Shown here: piece after piece, positions 50,006 to 62,853 of the stretch | Position numbering within the stretch: position 1 is the stretch's first letter | How the letters are laid out: every line of letters starts with the position of its first letter | Source of the DNA: Cristatella mucedo | Taxonomy: Eukaryota > Bryozoa > Phylactolaemata > Cristatellidae | Assembly: GCA_009760855.2 (NCBI GenBank) | Contig: WPIO01000145.1 | Span: 521,001-585,000, forward strand | Direction: 5' to 3' | DNA: 64,000 nucleotides | The notes under the pieces: generated by a model | Seen by the model: the letters and a program-made list of their open reading frames with translations, nothing else | Told to the model about the DNA's origin: nothing | Database searches by the model: none | Program-made: the position numbers and the translations under genes

Positions 50006-53000
50006 CTAACGCCGCGTGAGGAGCTCATCCAGCGATGGGCCGTGTCTGCCCATGGGGTCGTCATTGATGTAGAACATCGAGTCACCGACTATGGTAAACA
50101 TGATTACCCTGCAACGTGCCAGCAGCCTGAAGTTTCAGGAGCTTCACTCAGTCCGGCCCAATGGGTCGCGTCAACCTCCTTAGATGCTCATTGAGCGCAT
50201 ATGTACGTGGGCATTTACGTTATCACCGATCGTCACAGCCTCCATGCAACGAACGCCAGCACCAGCACGCCGTACCCGAGGCTCACCTATTTCTTATAAT
50301 GTGGTCACGCTCACGGCTTTCTTCTAATAAATCTTTATAATTGTCATTAGATATTACGACACCGTCGTAGTTAATGGCAATGTCAAGAATGAGCCTGCAA
50401 AGGAACAAAACCACGTGCACACACGGCGTCACAACAAATGAGGTGACCGGTGAGGTGAACTGCCTGGCAGCCGACTGACAGTGAGAAACATCAATCAGCA
50501 TCTTTATCGGCAAGTGGCATCTCAGTGCAGGTGCAGACGCCCCGTGGCCACTCTCCGGGAGCTCTTGCCAGCTTCGACTTTCTAGCATCTTGACTCAAGC
50601 TCCTAGAAACTTGACTCGAGCTCATACCGAGGGTCTGAGAAGGCCCTGCAGGTGCCGGAATGCACAAGCGCCGGGCGCACACGACCTCTAGCCAGTTAAC
50701 CAAACGATGCTGCCGATCCTCAAAAGGTTTTTGTCTCAAGTATTTAGATCAGCTACAGCATTAAACTAAGATCGTGTTGCGTCAGGTGTGTGTTCTGTGA
50801 CGTGTTCCAGGGTAAGGGAGTCATCGAGTGCATTAAGCACATGAGTCGGAGATACCCAATTGGTCTACCCGATCGATGACGGCTAAGACGATTGCAGCAA
50901 ACAGCAGGGCATCCATCCACCTACTTGTCATCGTAAGGCCTGATCGACGGCATGTTGGGTAACTTCTTAGATGGTTGGTAGGCAAGCATCCTCCTGCTAT
51001 GTAACTCATCTAAAATATGTGCATCACGTGTAGCTGGGTCCGTTTTACGATACATTGGCACAACCACCGTGATGTCTTTGTGACCTCTTCCAAGGAAGTA
51101 GTCGACACAGATTTTCAGGTTTCGGCAACGGAAAATACCATCGCCTTGGCTACAAAAAAGAAAAAGGTCACATAATCAGGCTAAAACTCATGTTTGCTAG
51201 TGCTTGCAGCCAGCTAATTGGATAGGTTTTATTATAGCGAGAAAAGGCAAAACAGACCAGCAGATTGACGCTTCCCCTTTATGCAAAAAGGCAGTATTTC
51301 AACATAGGCAAGTGGTTAAGTTTGCCTATGGCCACGTGATTTTACAGAAGCAAACGTGTGAGACGTAGTCGCGTCATGCAGAGAAATCAGGTAGGAAAAA
51401 AGCGTGGCCTTCAGCAGTAGATGCAAGTAATGCAGCAATTTCAAAATGCAGACACCGGAGGACGTCTGACGAGGGACTGAGCACAGAAAGCGAATTTTGC
51501 CTCGAGCTGAGCTGGGACCGATCTCACCATTGGGGATTGGCACACGACTAGCTTTAGACGTTATTTGTGTTAGCTGGCTCAGTCCCGGACCTGCTTTTTA
51601 ATGCGACATCAATCGGTCTCAATTCCCCATCCTTCCCCATGTCTCTTGCATTCATTTTCCGCCGGTATGTATGGGCAGCACACGTGCACAGACCTCATTG
51701 CCGCAGCCCCTTGCGAGTAGTGCTCACATGGATCATACCCAGACATTCGCTCCTTTTGTTCTCTTCGTAGCAGCTGACAAAAACCTCTTGCTTGAGCAGC
51801 CTCAGAATTCAATGAAAACAAAATAATACCTCAACATTTGGTGGCCGAATAAATATCTACCGGCGAGTTTTGCTGGACTATTCAGGTCTTGGATATAGGA
51901 TACGAAGTTTAAATGTAGTAATTATAATGGCAATTATAAAAAATAAGTATAGCTAAAAGAACTAAATCTTTCTAGACACTTTACATTTGGTGGAAAGCCA
52001 GCGTGTCAATTGGTCAGTGATAACAGGCACACTGTCAGCACGTATGAGCATAGGCAGAGCAATTCACACGAACCCAGCAAATGCTGTTAAGAACAGGTGC
52101 TTTATTTACTTCTTTTAAATGTCGAGGCATCAGGGAATGTCGAGCCGTCAGTAGGAAGTGAGTTCCAGGCTTGACAACTAACTGAAAGGCACGGTCTCCA
52201 TAGGATTCGAGGTTGGATAAAAGCACAGTTAAACGACTTGAGTCAGACGCGAGATTGGGAAGGTGCAAATCCTGATTAGGATATTTCGAATAGGTAGGCC
52301 GGAGCAAGAGAACGAAGGGCCCTTAGGGAAACTAACAGAACTTTGAAGTCAATAAACTGCATCTAGTATCCGCAAGTCTTGGCCTGAGCGATTTTTTTTT
52401 GTTCTGTCCCAAGTTAGCCTAGCTGCTATAACCTGCATCATGACACAACTGTACAACTTGGCATGTGTACAGACAAATGTACACATGCATGACATTCCAC
52501 ATAAAAGCCAAAGTTGAGGCACTAATTATCACCTTACAGCACAAGCAAGCACTAACCATAACAATAACAGACCCCTTAGGTTTAGGTACACTATATTTGA
52601 CAGGCTGGCCAATGAGATTTTACTATTGATATGTAGGCTCTGGAATCTCCCACTGAGATAAGACATAAACCATTGCAGTGCTATGCCAGTGAGACCCGGG
52701 CGAGATGAGAAATGCACGAGAATGACTTGGTGATCAATAGGATCAAACGCTACCGAAAGATCAAGCAGAACAGAGATCAGAGGTACTCTACCCAAGTCAG
52801 CAGTCCCGGCGGTCGTTATATATGAGCAGCACTGCTGGGATTATGCAAAATGATTAGGGCTAAAACTTAATCAGAGCTTCCGTGATAGGCTTGCAGTTTA
52901 TAAGTAGGAGTTTTAACTGCTCTGCTATTACTAGTTCCAGTGTCTTTGTTGGGAATGGCAATAAGCAGACAGGGCAGAAGTTGATCTCTTGAATAAGGTC

Positions 53001-56000
53001 GACTTCTTAAAGAGTTGCCCAACAACATCTTTGAATGATGCAGGATCAAGATTTGAAGCTAAGGACACATTAATTTTGTTATGTATGCAGGGCAGCAGCA
53101 AACAATAGGCTGCTTGCTTGCTAATGACGAAATCATGCCTCGAATGCAGTCAGCGCCCTGCCCTCTAGGCAGCCGGCACGACATCGCTGGCCATCCAGCA
53201 TTCCCAAGAGCCAAGGCAAAGGAAGTAGCACTTGTTACCGGTGTTGAAAACTTAACTGGCCGAGGCATCCTCGCTGCCACGCATCCTAAACTAAAAAGTC
53301 CTCCGAGAGAAAGAGGTGACGCTTGACGACTACGAGGAAAGCAGCTCTCGACCTGCTTCATGATTGCAGAAAAGACGACGAGAGTCTGTGTGAAACTGCC
53401 GATCAGCTAAAGCTGCTTTTACACGGCATAATTTCCTCCTGACCGATGCCGATTTTCTTCCTGGTTAGGACGGTTACACGACCAACGATTTGATGACCGA
53501 CTTAGTCCCACCCACAGCTTGTGCTCTGATTCGGGAGGCTGGTATTGAAGAGGGTTTCCCCAGAAAGATGCCAAGCCATAACCTGCAGAAGTATAAGTTG
53601 AGTTCGCAGCCGAAGTCATCAATGTAGAGTTGCATGAGAGGAACTATAAACCACTAAAATAAGCATATAGAAAAGCTTTTTCGGGAAAGTGTGCAGTACT
53701 AAGTAACGTGTACCGTTACGGGTGTGCGGATGTATAGTGCTAAGAATGCGCGCCGTTCCGTGTTTGTTGGTGGATTTCATAAGCAGACACACGTCATACA
53801 TGTAGAAAAGGCCCGAGCGTTGGCTACAGCCCACTAGCATCCCATGTTCAAAGACTTGCTCTGAACGCCTCAACATAACTCGAGCCTACGAACGTCAGCC
53901 ATTTTATTTTGACCGTGGAGTGTACTTGCCGAGCCTAGGAGTTTAATTGGTCGGCAGGATCAACAAGGAGCCAAAAAGTAGAAATAGGTTTTCCAACATG
54001 AGAGTCTGCCGACTTGGCTCCTCTCCCAAAATGTGGGTGTGTATGGTAACTCGGTAGCCCAAATCTGTATGACATCTTTGCAGCAAATGTAAAGCGCCTA
54101 GAAAGGGATTGAGTTCTCTGAGGGTGCTTTATCGAGTGCATCATTATTATTATTATTAAATCGGTCAAAAATCTGGGCCAACTTTGGAGGAAATTCTGTC
54201 CAACGCAGCTTTGTGCCCACAAACCAACACCGACTAGCCAGTCGCCGGTTTGCCAGGGCCGGCCGCCAAGAGTGGATACCGACATAGCGGCTTGCGCACG
54301 GTCGCTCGCTGTGTGAGCTCGCGCTACTTACTACATGGCGACATTGCTGCCGTCAACGACGATGTGCCGTAGATTCTCTGCTGGGCTGGTGCGTGAGTTC
54401 GACGATGGGCCACTGGGGGCGGCAGCAGTCGGAAGCCGTGCAGCAATGCTCTGCCGCTGCTGCCGCTGCCACACACTGCTGCCACTGCCCACATTGGCAG
54501 CCGACTGAGAGCTGGCGGTGGCGGCAGGCTGAAAAGAGTGGCAGCACAAGTGTGCAAGGGTAAGCGAACCCGGCAGCACCACCAAACTCCGTTCAATCTG
54601 TGTTCCCTTTTGCCTTCTAGGACCGCGAGTGGGCTGCACCTCTCAGACCAGCAGCACTCAATGGCAGCAGACTGAATGTTCGGGTCAGACACCACGAGTG
54701 GGAAGGAATCATAAATATTTTGCATATCGAGCTGCTTCTCACCGTCATTGCTTACTGGGGGGGATACACGTTTGTGGGGGGATATAAATACCGACCCTTG
54801 TCTATTTGCGCTAAAGAGCCGCTTGAAGACTTACATCTAAGGGTTGCACGCAGGTCAAGGACTTCCCTTGAACGGGAGCAACTTAAGGCAGGCAGGCACA
54901 CAAATGACAATTACTGCTCACACGATGGAGTGAAGCAGAAATATCACACTCCAAGCCAAAGTGTGAAATGTAAGAGCCGAACGAAAATATATCGCCGACC
55001 GACCCGATTCACCATGTTGGTGGCAGAAGCATCTAGCAGCTGCTGCTGCTGCCTTTTCAAGGCAGTCATGAACTGCTCGTGTGATATGTCCTCGCCCAGA
55101 TCGGCGATCACTGCGCTTATGTCGTCGTCGGTGAATCCCATCGTCTTGGCAAAATCAAATATGTCTACAATGCATAAAGCCGGGGGCAGTCAGGCACTCG
55201 TGGAGAATTCCAGCCACTGCCACAGGTTGCAACCAGCAGTCACCATTACCCCGGTGGTGCTCTGCCGAAGATCCGGCGAGGATCGAGCCTCTCAAGCGCT
55301 GCCGAGCCTAAGCCTCCATGGATCGAAAGCTGAAAGCCACTTCGATCGGCCGCCGCATGCTCGAACGCGATTTGGGGCAAATTTCTTGGCAGATCGACAT
55401 CGATCGGCGGCCACCAGCTGTAGCCACAATTTTAGATCGGAATGCTGAGCCCAGGCAGCTAGCAGACCTTAGGCTAGCTAGCACACACTTAAGAATTCGT
55501 TACAGCTGAAATTCATAATAAGATTCGGCTTGTGCTATACTGTTGGGATGACAGATACGACCGCTCGACCACTTGACATGGAGTTCGAAGGGTCCCAGGC
55601 AGTCAAGCATAATAATAATAATAATAATAACAACAATAATACATTTATATAGCGCCCTTAGAGAACTGAATCTCTTTCAAGGCACTTTAGAGATGCGGCA
55701 TAGAAAGCCTTACCAAAGAATTGGTGGTAGCATCTGTAAGTAGCAGGCATAGTGTAAGCAGGTATATGCACACGAAGGAGGAAACACAAACACCCACCAA
55801 ATGCTGTAATCAACAGGTGCGTTTTAAGCTTCTTTTTGCATGTGGTCAAGTCGGATATATTACCAGAAGCCAAGCAGGCGAACTGGCTCGAGTTCGAGTT
55901 CCAGTCGGCTAATGGGAAAAGAACGCCGGATATCTGTCCAGACGAGGCCTACCCAAGCAAACCCACGAAAATGCTGGCGGTGCAGAAAAAAGTGCTACAG

Positions 56001-59000
56001 CATTTGGCGCCAGCATATGGCAAGTCTGCAGCCACCTGCAGCAGGCCAACGCAGACGACTAGTCCAAGGAAGCGCAAACGCTGCGGCACTAACACACACC
56101 CTATGAGAGGGGGGCTCGCGAAGTGCAGCATTCGAGGCACGAAGTGTGGCTGCACGAGAGCGCCCGGTGCTAGCGCTAACAGCCTCACCCGTACTCTTCT
56201 TCGACGAGGACGATGCCGCCGACCCAGATGTGCTGCCAGGCTTGCCCTGTCGAACCTGCCAAACAGACCAGCGAGTGCTCAGTGGGCATGCCGCTCAGCG
56301 CGCGCCAGGGGGTAGGTGAGGTGTTTTCGCCTAACAACCCAGGCTATTTGCTCCAAACCGGTGGCACTCGATCCTCAGCCCCCCTCGTGCAAGCACAGAG
56401 ACAGCTTCTAAAGCTCTCCAGCTCCTCTGTACGTGAGGCTGCTGCTGATTCAACCAATCTTTGCTTTGTACCCTACTTTTACCATGAGAAGGCCCAACCA
56501 CCACTCTTGCGCACTGTTAAGTGTGAGAAAGAATATAACTCAGAGAAGCAGTAAGTATACATCTACAGCAGAGAAGGCTAGTATTGCAACACTTGAATAC
56601 TTGAATATATGCTAGGCAATTTCAAGTTTCCTCGTCATCAGCTGCAATAGCAATAATAAGTTGCTTGTATAGCGCCCCGTGAGAACCAACTTTTTATCCA
56701 GGTGCGTTAAACTTACTGCAAAATTATAGGCAGATATGCAAAAAACTGTTTCTGTTACCACAAGATCACTCACTTCAAAATTGTACAATTTATATACACT
56801 TACTAGCATCTCTGTGAGGTCTTTTACAGCTTTGCTTTCTTAATGGAGTGCCACTTGATAAGATCGAGTTTGACGATAAAAAGCATTGCAGGTTAGCTAT
56901 GGCTCGGAAACATCTCCACTGGCGATTGAACGACACAGCTGGCTGCATGCAGCAGTGGCCACAAATGTTGTTTTTTTATACTATCTTGCAGCACCCAGAT
57001 AGCTTCTCAGATCTCCGAGTTGCTGCCTCAGGCAAGAAGAACAAGTGTTTCTGGCAGTGATGGTCATAGAAGAGCTAGTTTCAAGCTGATAGCCATGATG
57101 CATAATACAGCGATGTGGTCATCCTCAGCTTAGGCACATCGCCTTCTCGTAATCCTAAGCATCAGCAATGCTTAATAATAATAATACTAGCTAATTTAAT
57201 AGCCTCTTTTATATAGCGACAGAAGAGCCTTTACAGCAATCACCACCACTTGCAGTGGCGATAAAGGATCGCCCACCGCAGAATTCGAACCCATGACCTC
57301 GGGACCTCTGTCGTGAAAAGCAACCAGCTTATCCAGTGTGCCATCACGACTCATTGCATCGTTAAGCATCATACGAAAATGCTTTCAACATCATCAAAGA
57401 GGTTGGCAATATCAAAAGAAGCTATTCTAGAGTGCTTAAAAAAAAGACTAGACCGCTATGGTCTAGTGAAAGCTCTAAACATGAGTAATAAGGTCAATAG
57501 TTTCGGTTATTTGCATGTGTGTCATTCAAATGTAACTAGGCAACGAAGTTTACTCTGATGTATAGAGCAAGAGCTCTTTTACAGCATATGTGAAGTGCGC
57601 AGAAGAGATTAAGTTCCTTCAGGGTACCGTACAAAGGTAATAATAATATTATCATTAAGAGCTTGAACACCTTGCACCACGACACCTCTAACGTCGCTGT
57701 AATGCTACACCAATTAAAGCGATGCTGGCTATTTTCCAACCAGACCTCTATATACAGTGCTGGCTCGAAAAATCTATGCACCGAGGATCGACCTAATCTC
57801 TGATAATCCAGTTTGTTCATGAACTCCAGGCCAAATTTCGCCGGAGCATATGATTTGCACGAGTTAGCAATATCTGTCTAGGTTTTTAACTATCTCAGTT
57901 TGATAAAAGCATGCACTAAATTAAACTAGTGGCTCATTATTTCAGGGAACACATTAAAATCCATTCAGGTCACAATTGTTTTGGTATATCATATGTTTGC
58001 CAAGATTTCTAAAGCAGTGTTGTAGTGCTCTATGGCTCTTTTTTCATCACGAAACGTAGTGAGCTGGTTTCTTGCTCTAACTGTACTGCCGATTTCTTGC
58101 ATATTCTCAAGCCAGATTTGGCCTGTGTATGTGTAAGCATAAAACGAGAAATTCCCCAAAACAAGTGCCTGACACAGTTGTTAAAATACATGGTGCATTT
58201 ACTGCTTCATCTTAATAATCTTACTCTGTGGTAGCAAAAACTCTGCAAAGTTTCAGATTTCTATTATTTCCCATGGTGCGTCGATTTCTAACAGAATCTC
58301 TGCTTTATCTTCACATAAGCCAAAGGGCTCGAGCCCACGGCCTCAGCCGTCAAAGGCTAGCACCTTAACCTCTGGGCAAAACCAAGACAAGATCTGTTAC
58401 AAGGCGTGCTGCCGCTGACGATTGAACAGCAACTAAATTCGGCCAATCGAGTGATCAAACTGGCAGCACTTACAGCTCCCACGGTGGGTGGCTGCACAGA
58501 CTCAGAGCCTCCAGTCTTGCTCGTGGGTGGCACCAGAGCAATTGGAGTGCTGCCACGTGGTTTCTGCTGCTGCTGCTGCAGCGGGGCTGCTGGGATGCTG
58601 CTTGCCTGCTTATCACCGTGCAGTGCCGAGCTCGGCTCTTTGCTTCCCTTCAAGTGCCCAACGGTGGCAGACAGTTCTGAAAGAAGAAAATGGAAATCCT
58701 CCCAATAAAAGGGTGCCGAACCTGAGTCTCAAGGCTTTCTTCGTCCGCAGCCAGGCTCTGCCACACCCACCCCCTTGCTCTTGCCTGCACAGCTGACCTT
58801 CCGTACCTGACTATCTTTAATGCTATCACACCCCGACTATCTTGCATGGTACATCAAGTATCACGTCTCCGCATCCTTTACGAACAAATGTTATTAGAAG
58901 AATCACCATGGTGAGAGCCAAAGACGCAACCGAAAGCAATTATACTGTCATGCTGACAACGACTACATTAATTCATTGCCCAGCCGGCTTGCTGCTTTGT

Positions 59001-59603
59001 ATTTGAGGGTCAACAAATGCTAAGTCAGGTGCTGTTAAATATAAAAGGTCCGCTTCCATCACGTGACGTGCATCAATAGCTTGATTTTTTTTTATTAAAT
59101 ATGATTTCCAGATATGCCACTTGGTATTGGAAGGCGAATTGCTGACAAGTGGAAAATCTACTGAGCCTCTCTTCATGTATTTAGAGTAATAATACGATGA
59201 TAAAAATTTCTACAATTCCCTAAGAGAACCAAACCTCTTTTAAGGCATTTTTAGAAATGCTTAGAAAGCAAGCTTGTCAACTAAGCAGCACAACGACTTC
59301 AGCAAGCATAAGCACACTGGCGACAATCCACATGGTCGAAGCAAATTTATGTAAAACTGTTCAGCAAGCCTACAAAAACTGCTAGCATGCATCTTCCAAA
59401 CGAAGCTTAGCATCGTACCATCTGCTCATCTGCACCTGTTCCTCACAGAAATTCTTGGGTCCATGGCTATTGTCATTTGTGCACTTACGTGTGCTAACAC
59501 TGTGCATGATGCCGCTAATAAGATCAACATGCTTCACATACAGCACGTCTAAAAAGCCCAGAGAAAGATTCGGGTCTTTGAGGGGCTATACAAATGTCTT
59601 AAT

Positions 59604-59636
<33 letters not shown>

Positions 59637-62066
59637 AATAATAAAACACAATCACAGGTTGCAGCAAACCAACTCCTGCATCCCTGCAATGTGTAAAGTG
59701 CACACCACCTCATGTCTCAGGTTTACAGTGGGAGACAAGTTGGGATTGAGGAGTAGTCACACAAAGAGTCAGTCACACAATGCTAGAAAACAATCACAGG
59801 TCACACGGCTTCGGGAAAGGCTCACAGTGAGCACGGCTTACCTTTATTGACAGCCGGATGATCATCTCGAAGCAGCGGAACTTTGAAGTTACCTTCCACC
59901 TTCCTGCTACTCGGCAGCTCAGACGGCGGTGGCATGGCCACGCTGTTAGGCTGCAGAAGCAGCTGCTGCCGCTGCTGCTCGTTTGGTACGAAAGATGCGC
60001 TTCTGGCAGCAGCTGCCGAAGAAACCTGGTACAACGGAGCAGCAACATCAATATTGACCCAGCCACTGGCAGGAGACCGACCACAAGTAGGAGGAACAGG
60101 ACACAGGACTGTGTCGCCAGGTGGCTGCAGCCAAGATGACCAGTCGCAGTGCTGCGAAAGGGAGAAAAGAGAAGAGAAAAAGAGAATGATACCAAGAGCA
60201 GGAGGCAGAGCAGCCTCCGTGCCGTTCGACATCGGCAAAAAGGAGCCAGTACAGAAGGGCACGAAAAACTCGGGAGTCAATTATCTCCATTTGCCTCTTC
60301 TCTCAATTTCCGGGGGGGGGGTGTGGTGGTGGTGGTGGTGTAGTACTATCTCCCTGAAGCCATCCACGAAGCAACTTGAAGTGACTGGCAACTCCCTACC
60401 GGATTGGAAAAAGCGTGGGGGGGGGGGGTGGTGGGGGGAAGAGAATGAAAGCAATTACCCACGCTGGCAAAGCAGTGGCTACGAGCTGTGCCCTGCCTTT
60501 CGGCATATGGTAGGTGCAAGTGGCTAGTTTTGCATGCTGCCTGTAAGCCTTCTTTTCCATCTAGCTAGCTGTGCACGGCAGCGGGCTGCAGAAGAAAGCG
60601 GTGGCCTGTGGTTAGGCCTCACCGGCACGGCCATTGGGAAATAGCCATGCGTGGCAGTGCTCCGTCCTAGCGAGCAACTGAACAGCATGCAAACCTCTTA
60701 TCTCATCGATTGCCTGTACTTTACCTGATCCGCAGTGGCCGTGTTCTGTGCGCGCAGAGCCTTCAGCTCTCTCATGAAGTCGGCAGGCCGTGCACTGCTC
60801 CCCAGCACACGGCAGACGGCTTCAATCTCTGCCTCACTGTATCCCTGCATCCGTGCAAAGCTGGCAACGTCTGCAAAGGGTAACTCGCGTGACACTAACC
60901 TGACATAAAACTGGCTAGCTGCCATCAGTCGCCAATTCAAGCGAGAGTCATGCAACGGCAACAGTGCTGCCCACTACAAAGAATGCAGCATGACATACGC
61001 TTCCGGCCAGACGAGTAGTACACATGGCAACTAGGCAGACCGAATGGCCCTACATCGGTAGCAGCCAGAGAGCTCACTCGAATACGGCTGCTGCAGCTGT
61101 CACTACGGTGTATCTGCAGGCGTTCATCTCGTTAGTGACTGCATCCAGTTACTACTCTGATGCCAGCGTCTTGTTGGCAACAGACGTCTGCCTGCTGTCT
61201 CCGAGTCGAAGAGCAGAACACTTGACAGCACACTGGGTTTTTTAACCTTATAAGTTGTCCAAGATTTAAGTTCCCAGTGGGTACAGAACCGTTGTCTAAG
61301 TACCGGCAGGGCAGCACTTATCTAATGTGCTGCACAACCGGAGAGGCAAAAGTTCACGTGTAGTTTAATTTCTGAGTGGGTTTCAGTATGTAGGCGACAT
61401 TACAAATGACTGACGGCATGGACTGGGAAGGAAAGCAGATTCGCGCATTACACAATAAAAGCTTCGACGTGTCGAAGACTAGTCCAGACTTGCCCAGATT
61501 TTTGGTTCAGAGACTTTTTCCAGATGCTATACGGCAGCTAGATTGTGCTACTACTACAGTCAGACGAATCTTTGCACAAAATTACGAGTACCTAGCCTTG
61601 CATAGACATCCACGTCTGCAGCAGAATTTAACGAACCTGCCTAGATGCTGATCCTCCAGAAAGCACGGTATTCCGCTGACCGGCAGGGGGCGGCGGCTAA
61701 AAGCTGCACACTATGCTGCTTTCGGGTTCGCTTGGCTAGAAAAGCACGCAAAGAGCCAGCAGTCAATGAGCTAGCACCCAGTTAGCTAAGGAGACAAAGC
61801 ACTCGGCAATATAGCAATACATGGTGACTGCCATCCACCTCGCAGCTCATGATATGCATTCGCACGGTAAATTCATACTTTTGTACTTGTCCTTTAGGTT
61901 TTGGCCATCAGTACTGACTAATTTTACAAGAATTGTTCATTTATCGACTTTTGTGTTTTGATTTTGAACCTGAAACCTAACCTAGTAAAAAAAATTATTC
62001 TACTAGAAAATGTGCGCAGAACACATTGCAGCAGAGCATGTGACAATCTTTCTTCTTTTCTGTCTC

Positions 62067-62155
<89 letters not shown>

Positions 62156-62853
62156 ACTACACCGAACAAGCATAAATATATACGCATAAAAAATATTATG
62201 TCAAGTGCCCAGCAAAAACTGTTTTCAAAATTCCTATGCCATGGAAGACTATGCATTACACCTAGTCACAAAAGTCAGCTATAGAAACCTCAAAGCATAC
62301 TAAATATGCTATAAGCATAACTTATATTATGCTTTAAGGAGGATTCATACAATTCCGAGGTTCTAATGTGCCACTAAAAATGGGGACAATGGGAAAGAAG
62401 ATGGCTGTCTGTGCTTTGAGGGATTTAGTCAAGTTTTTGGTCCGGGTCAGGAGGTGAGGCTTATGCTACACTAAATCACTCTTGCTGCTTGCTTGGAGTG
62501 GAAGCGCCGACCAACTGGGCATTTCTTTCCAGTCACATGCACACATGCACGAATGAACAAGCCTGTGTGCTTGCACTTGCAACCACACACACAAGCACAA
62601 GCACACGAGCACAAACAAGTGTGCGCACGCACACGGTGCTAGCATCTTATTTGCATTTATGTATTGCAACAAACAAGATTAAAAACATGAGATGAAGCTT
62701 AAAATTACACATTATAAACATATACGTCTTTACACAGTACAACATGAGGGCTGGCAGTAAAGATTTAGCAGCCTCAAATGTGGTTTACAAGGACTTACCC
62801 ATGTTTTTCGTTGACTTGCTAGAGAACGCCAAAACAGCCGGAATCGGCATGGA
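50006..62853 (-). CDS. Regnase/ZC3H12-like endoribonuclease with two UBA-like modules
   Basis: Ten exons on the minus strand: 62853-62799, 60870-60725, 60151-59842, 58676-58474, 56255-56189, 55164-55013, 54528-54332, 51149-50925, 50394-50287 and 50108-50006. Every junction is GT-AG and phase-correct. From the ATG at 62850 the product is 520 residues; further 5' exons are possible. Regnases cut stem-loops in mRNA 3'UTRs. Two UBA-like units, residues 18-66 (FARMQGYSEAEIEAVCRVLG) and 260-310 (FAKTMGFTDDDISAVIADLG), flank a Gln/Ser/Pro linker. The NYN/PIN domain spans about 363-510. IVVDGSNVAM holds Asp369 and Asn372, PYDD holds Asp449-450, and VVISND holds Asp468. The 450-468 spacing equals that of human Regnase-1 Asp226-Asp244, so the nuclease looks competent. 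The DDPMGRHGPSLDELL end block is followed by RR and TAG. No CCCH zinc finger was found. A GTTAGC at 50010 could instead be a donor to an unseen last exon. Confidence 0.93.
51930..52800 (-). mobile_element. LINE family A, antisense, internally deleted
   Basis: The minus strand encodes PLISVLLDLSVAFDPIDHQV (motif A, near 52780-52720), then after a gap the C-terminal block with SNLESYGDRAF. The tail lies near 51980-51930. It sits in the intron between the seventh and eighth Regnase-like exons. Confidence 0.85.
54085..54160 (+). mobile_element. LINE family A 3' tail
   Basis: gcagcaaatgtaaagcgcct, the GGGATTGAGTTCTCTGAGGG block and (ATT)n. Confidence 0.85.
55610..55850 (-). mobile_element. LINE family A-like 3' end, antisense
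   Basis: (AAT)n, acatttatatagcgccctta, the reverse of the GAGATTC..GTTCTCT block, then a body matching 2417-2580 (gtgtaagcaggtatatgcac). Confidence 0.8.
57205..57350 (-). mobile_element. SINE family 2, antisense
   Basis: The minus strand has GGTCATGGGTTCGAATTC (B box), ggcgatcctttatcgccact and the end AGGCTCTTCTGTCGCTATAT. A single head is present. Confidence 0.7.
57575..57658 (+). mobile_element. LINE family A-like tail
   Basis: ttacagcatatgtgaagtgc, gagattaagttccttcaggg and (AAT)-type run. Decayed. Confidence 0.6.
57950..58260 (+). repeat. Unclassified dispersed repeat, copy 2
   Basis: Matches 13240-13560 in the same orientation: GGCTCTTTTTTCATCACGAA, ACGTAGTGAGCTG, CGATTTCTTGCATATTCTC, AGATTTGGCCTG. 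It lies in the intron between the fourth and fifth Regnase-like exons. Confidence 0.75.
58324..58388 (-). mobile_element. SINE family 1 head, truncated
   Basis: The minus strand reads TTGCCCAGAGGTTAAGGTGC (A box) and GGCCGTGGGCTCGAGCCC (B box), then breaks off without the LINE-like tail. Confidence 0.75.
59190..59300 (-). mobile_element. LINE family A-like tail fragment
   Basis: taataatacgatgataaaaa then ccctaagagaaccaaacctc ttttaaggc, an antisense decayed tail. Confidence 0.55.
59400..59645 (+). mobile_element. LINE family A 3' end with (AAC)n/(AAT)n tail
   Basis: Remnant of the C-terminus (cttagcatcgtaccatctgc), the 3'UTR word gctaacactgtgcatgatgc, then agaaagattcgggtctttga and an (AAC)n tail changing to (AAT)n. 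Confidence 0.75.
62072..62151 (+). repeat. (CT)n microsatellite
   Basis: About 40 CT units in the first visible Regnase-like intron. Confidence 0.97.

Noticed and set aside
55836..56315. 159-codon plus-strand frame
   Set aside because: Antisense to a supported short exon of the Regnase-like gene (56255-56189). No plus-strand splice or similarity evidence.
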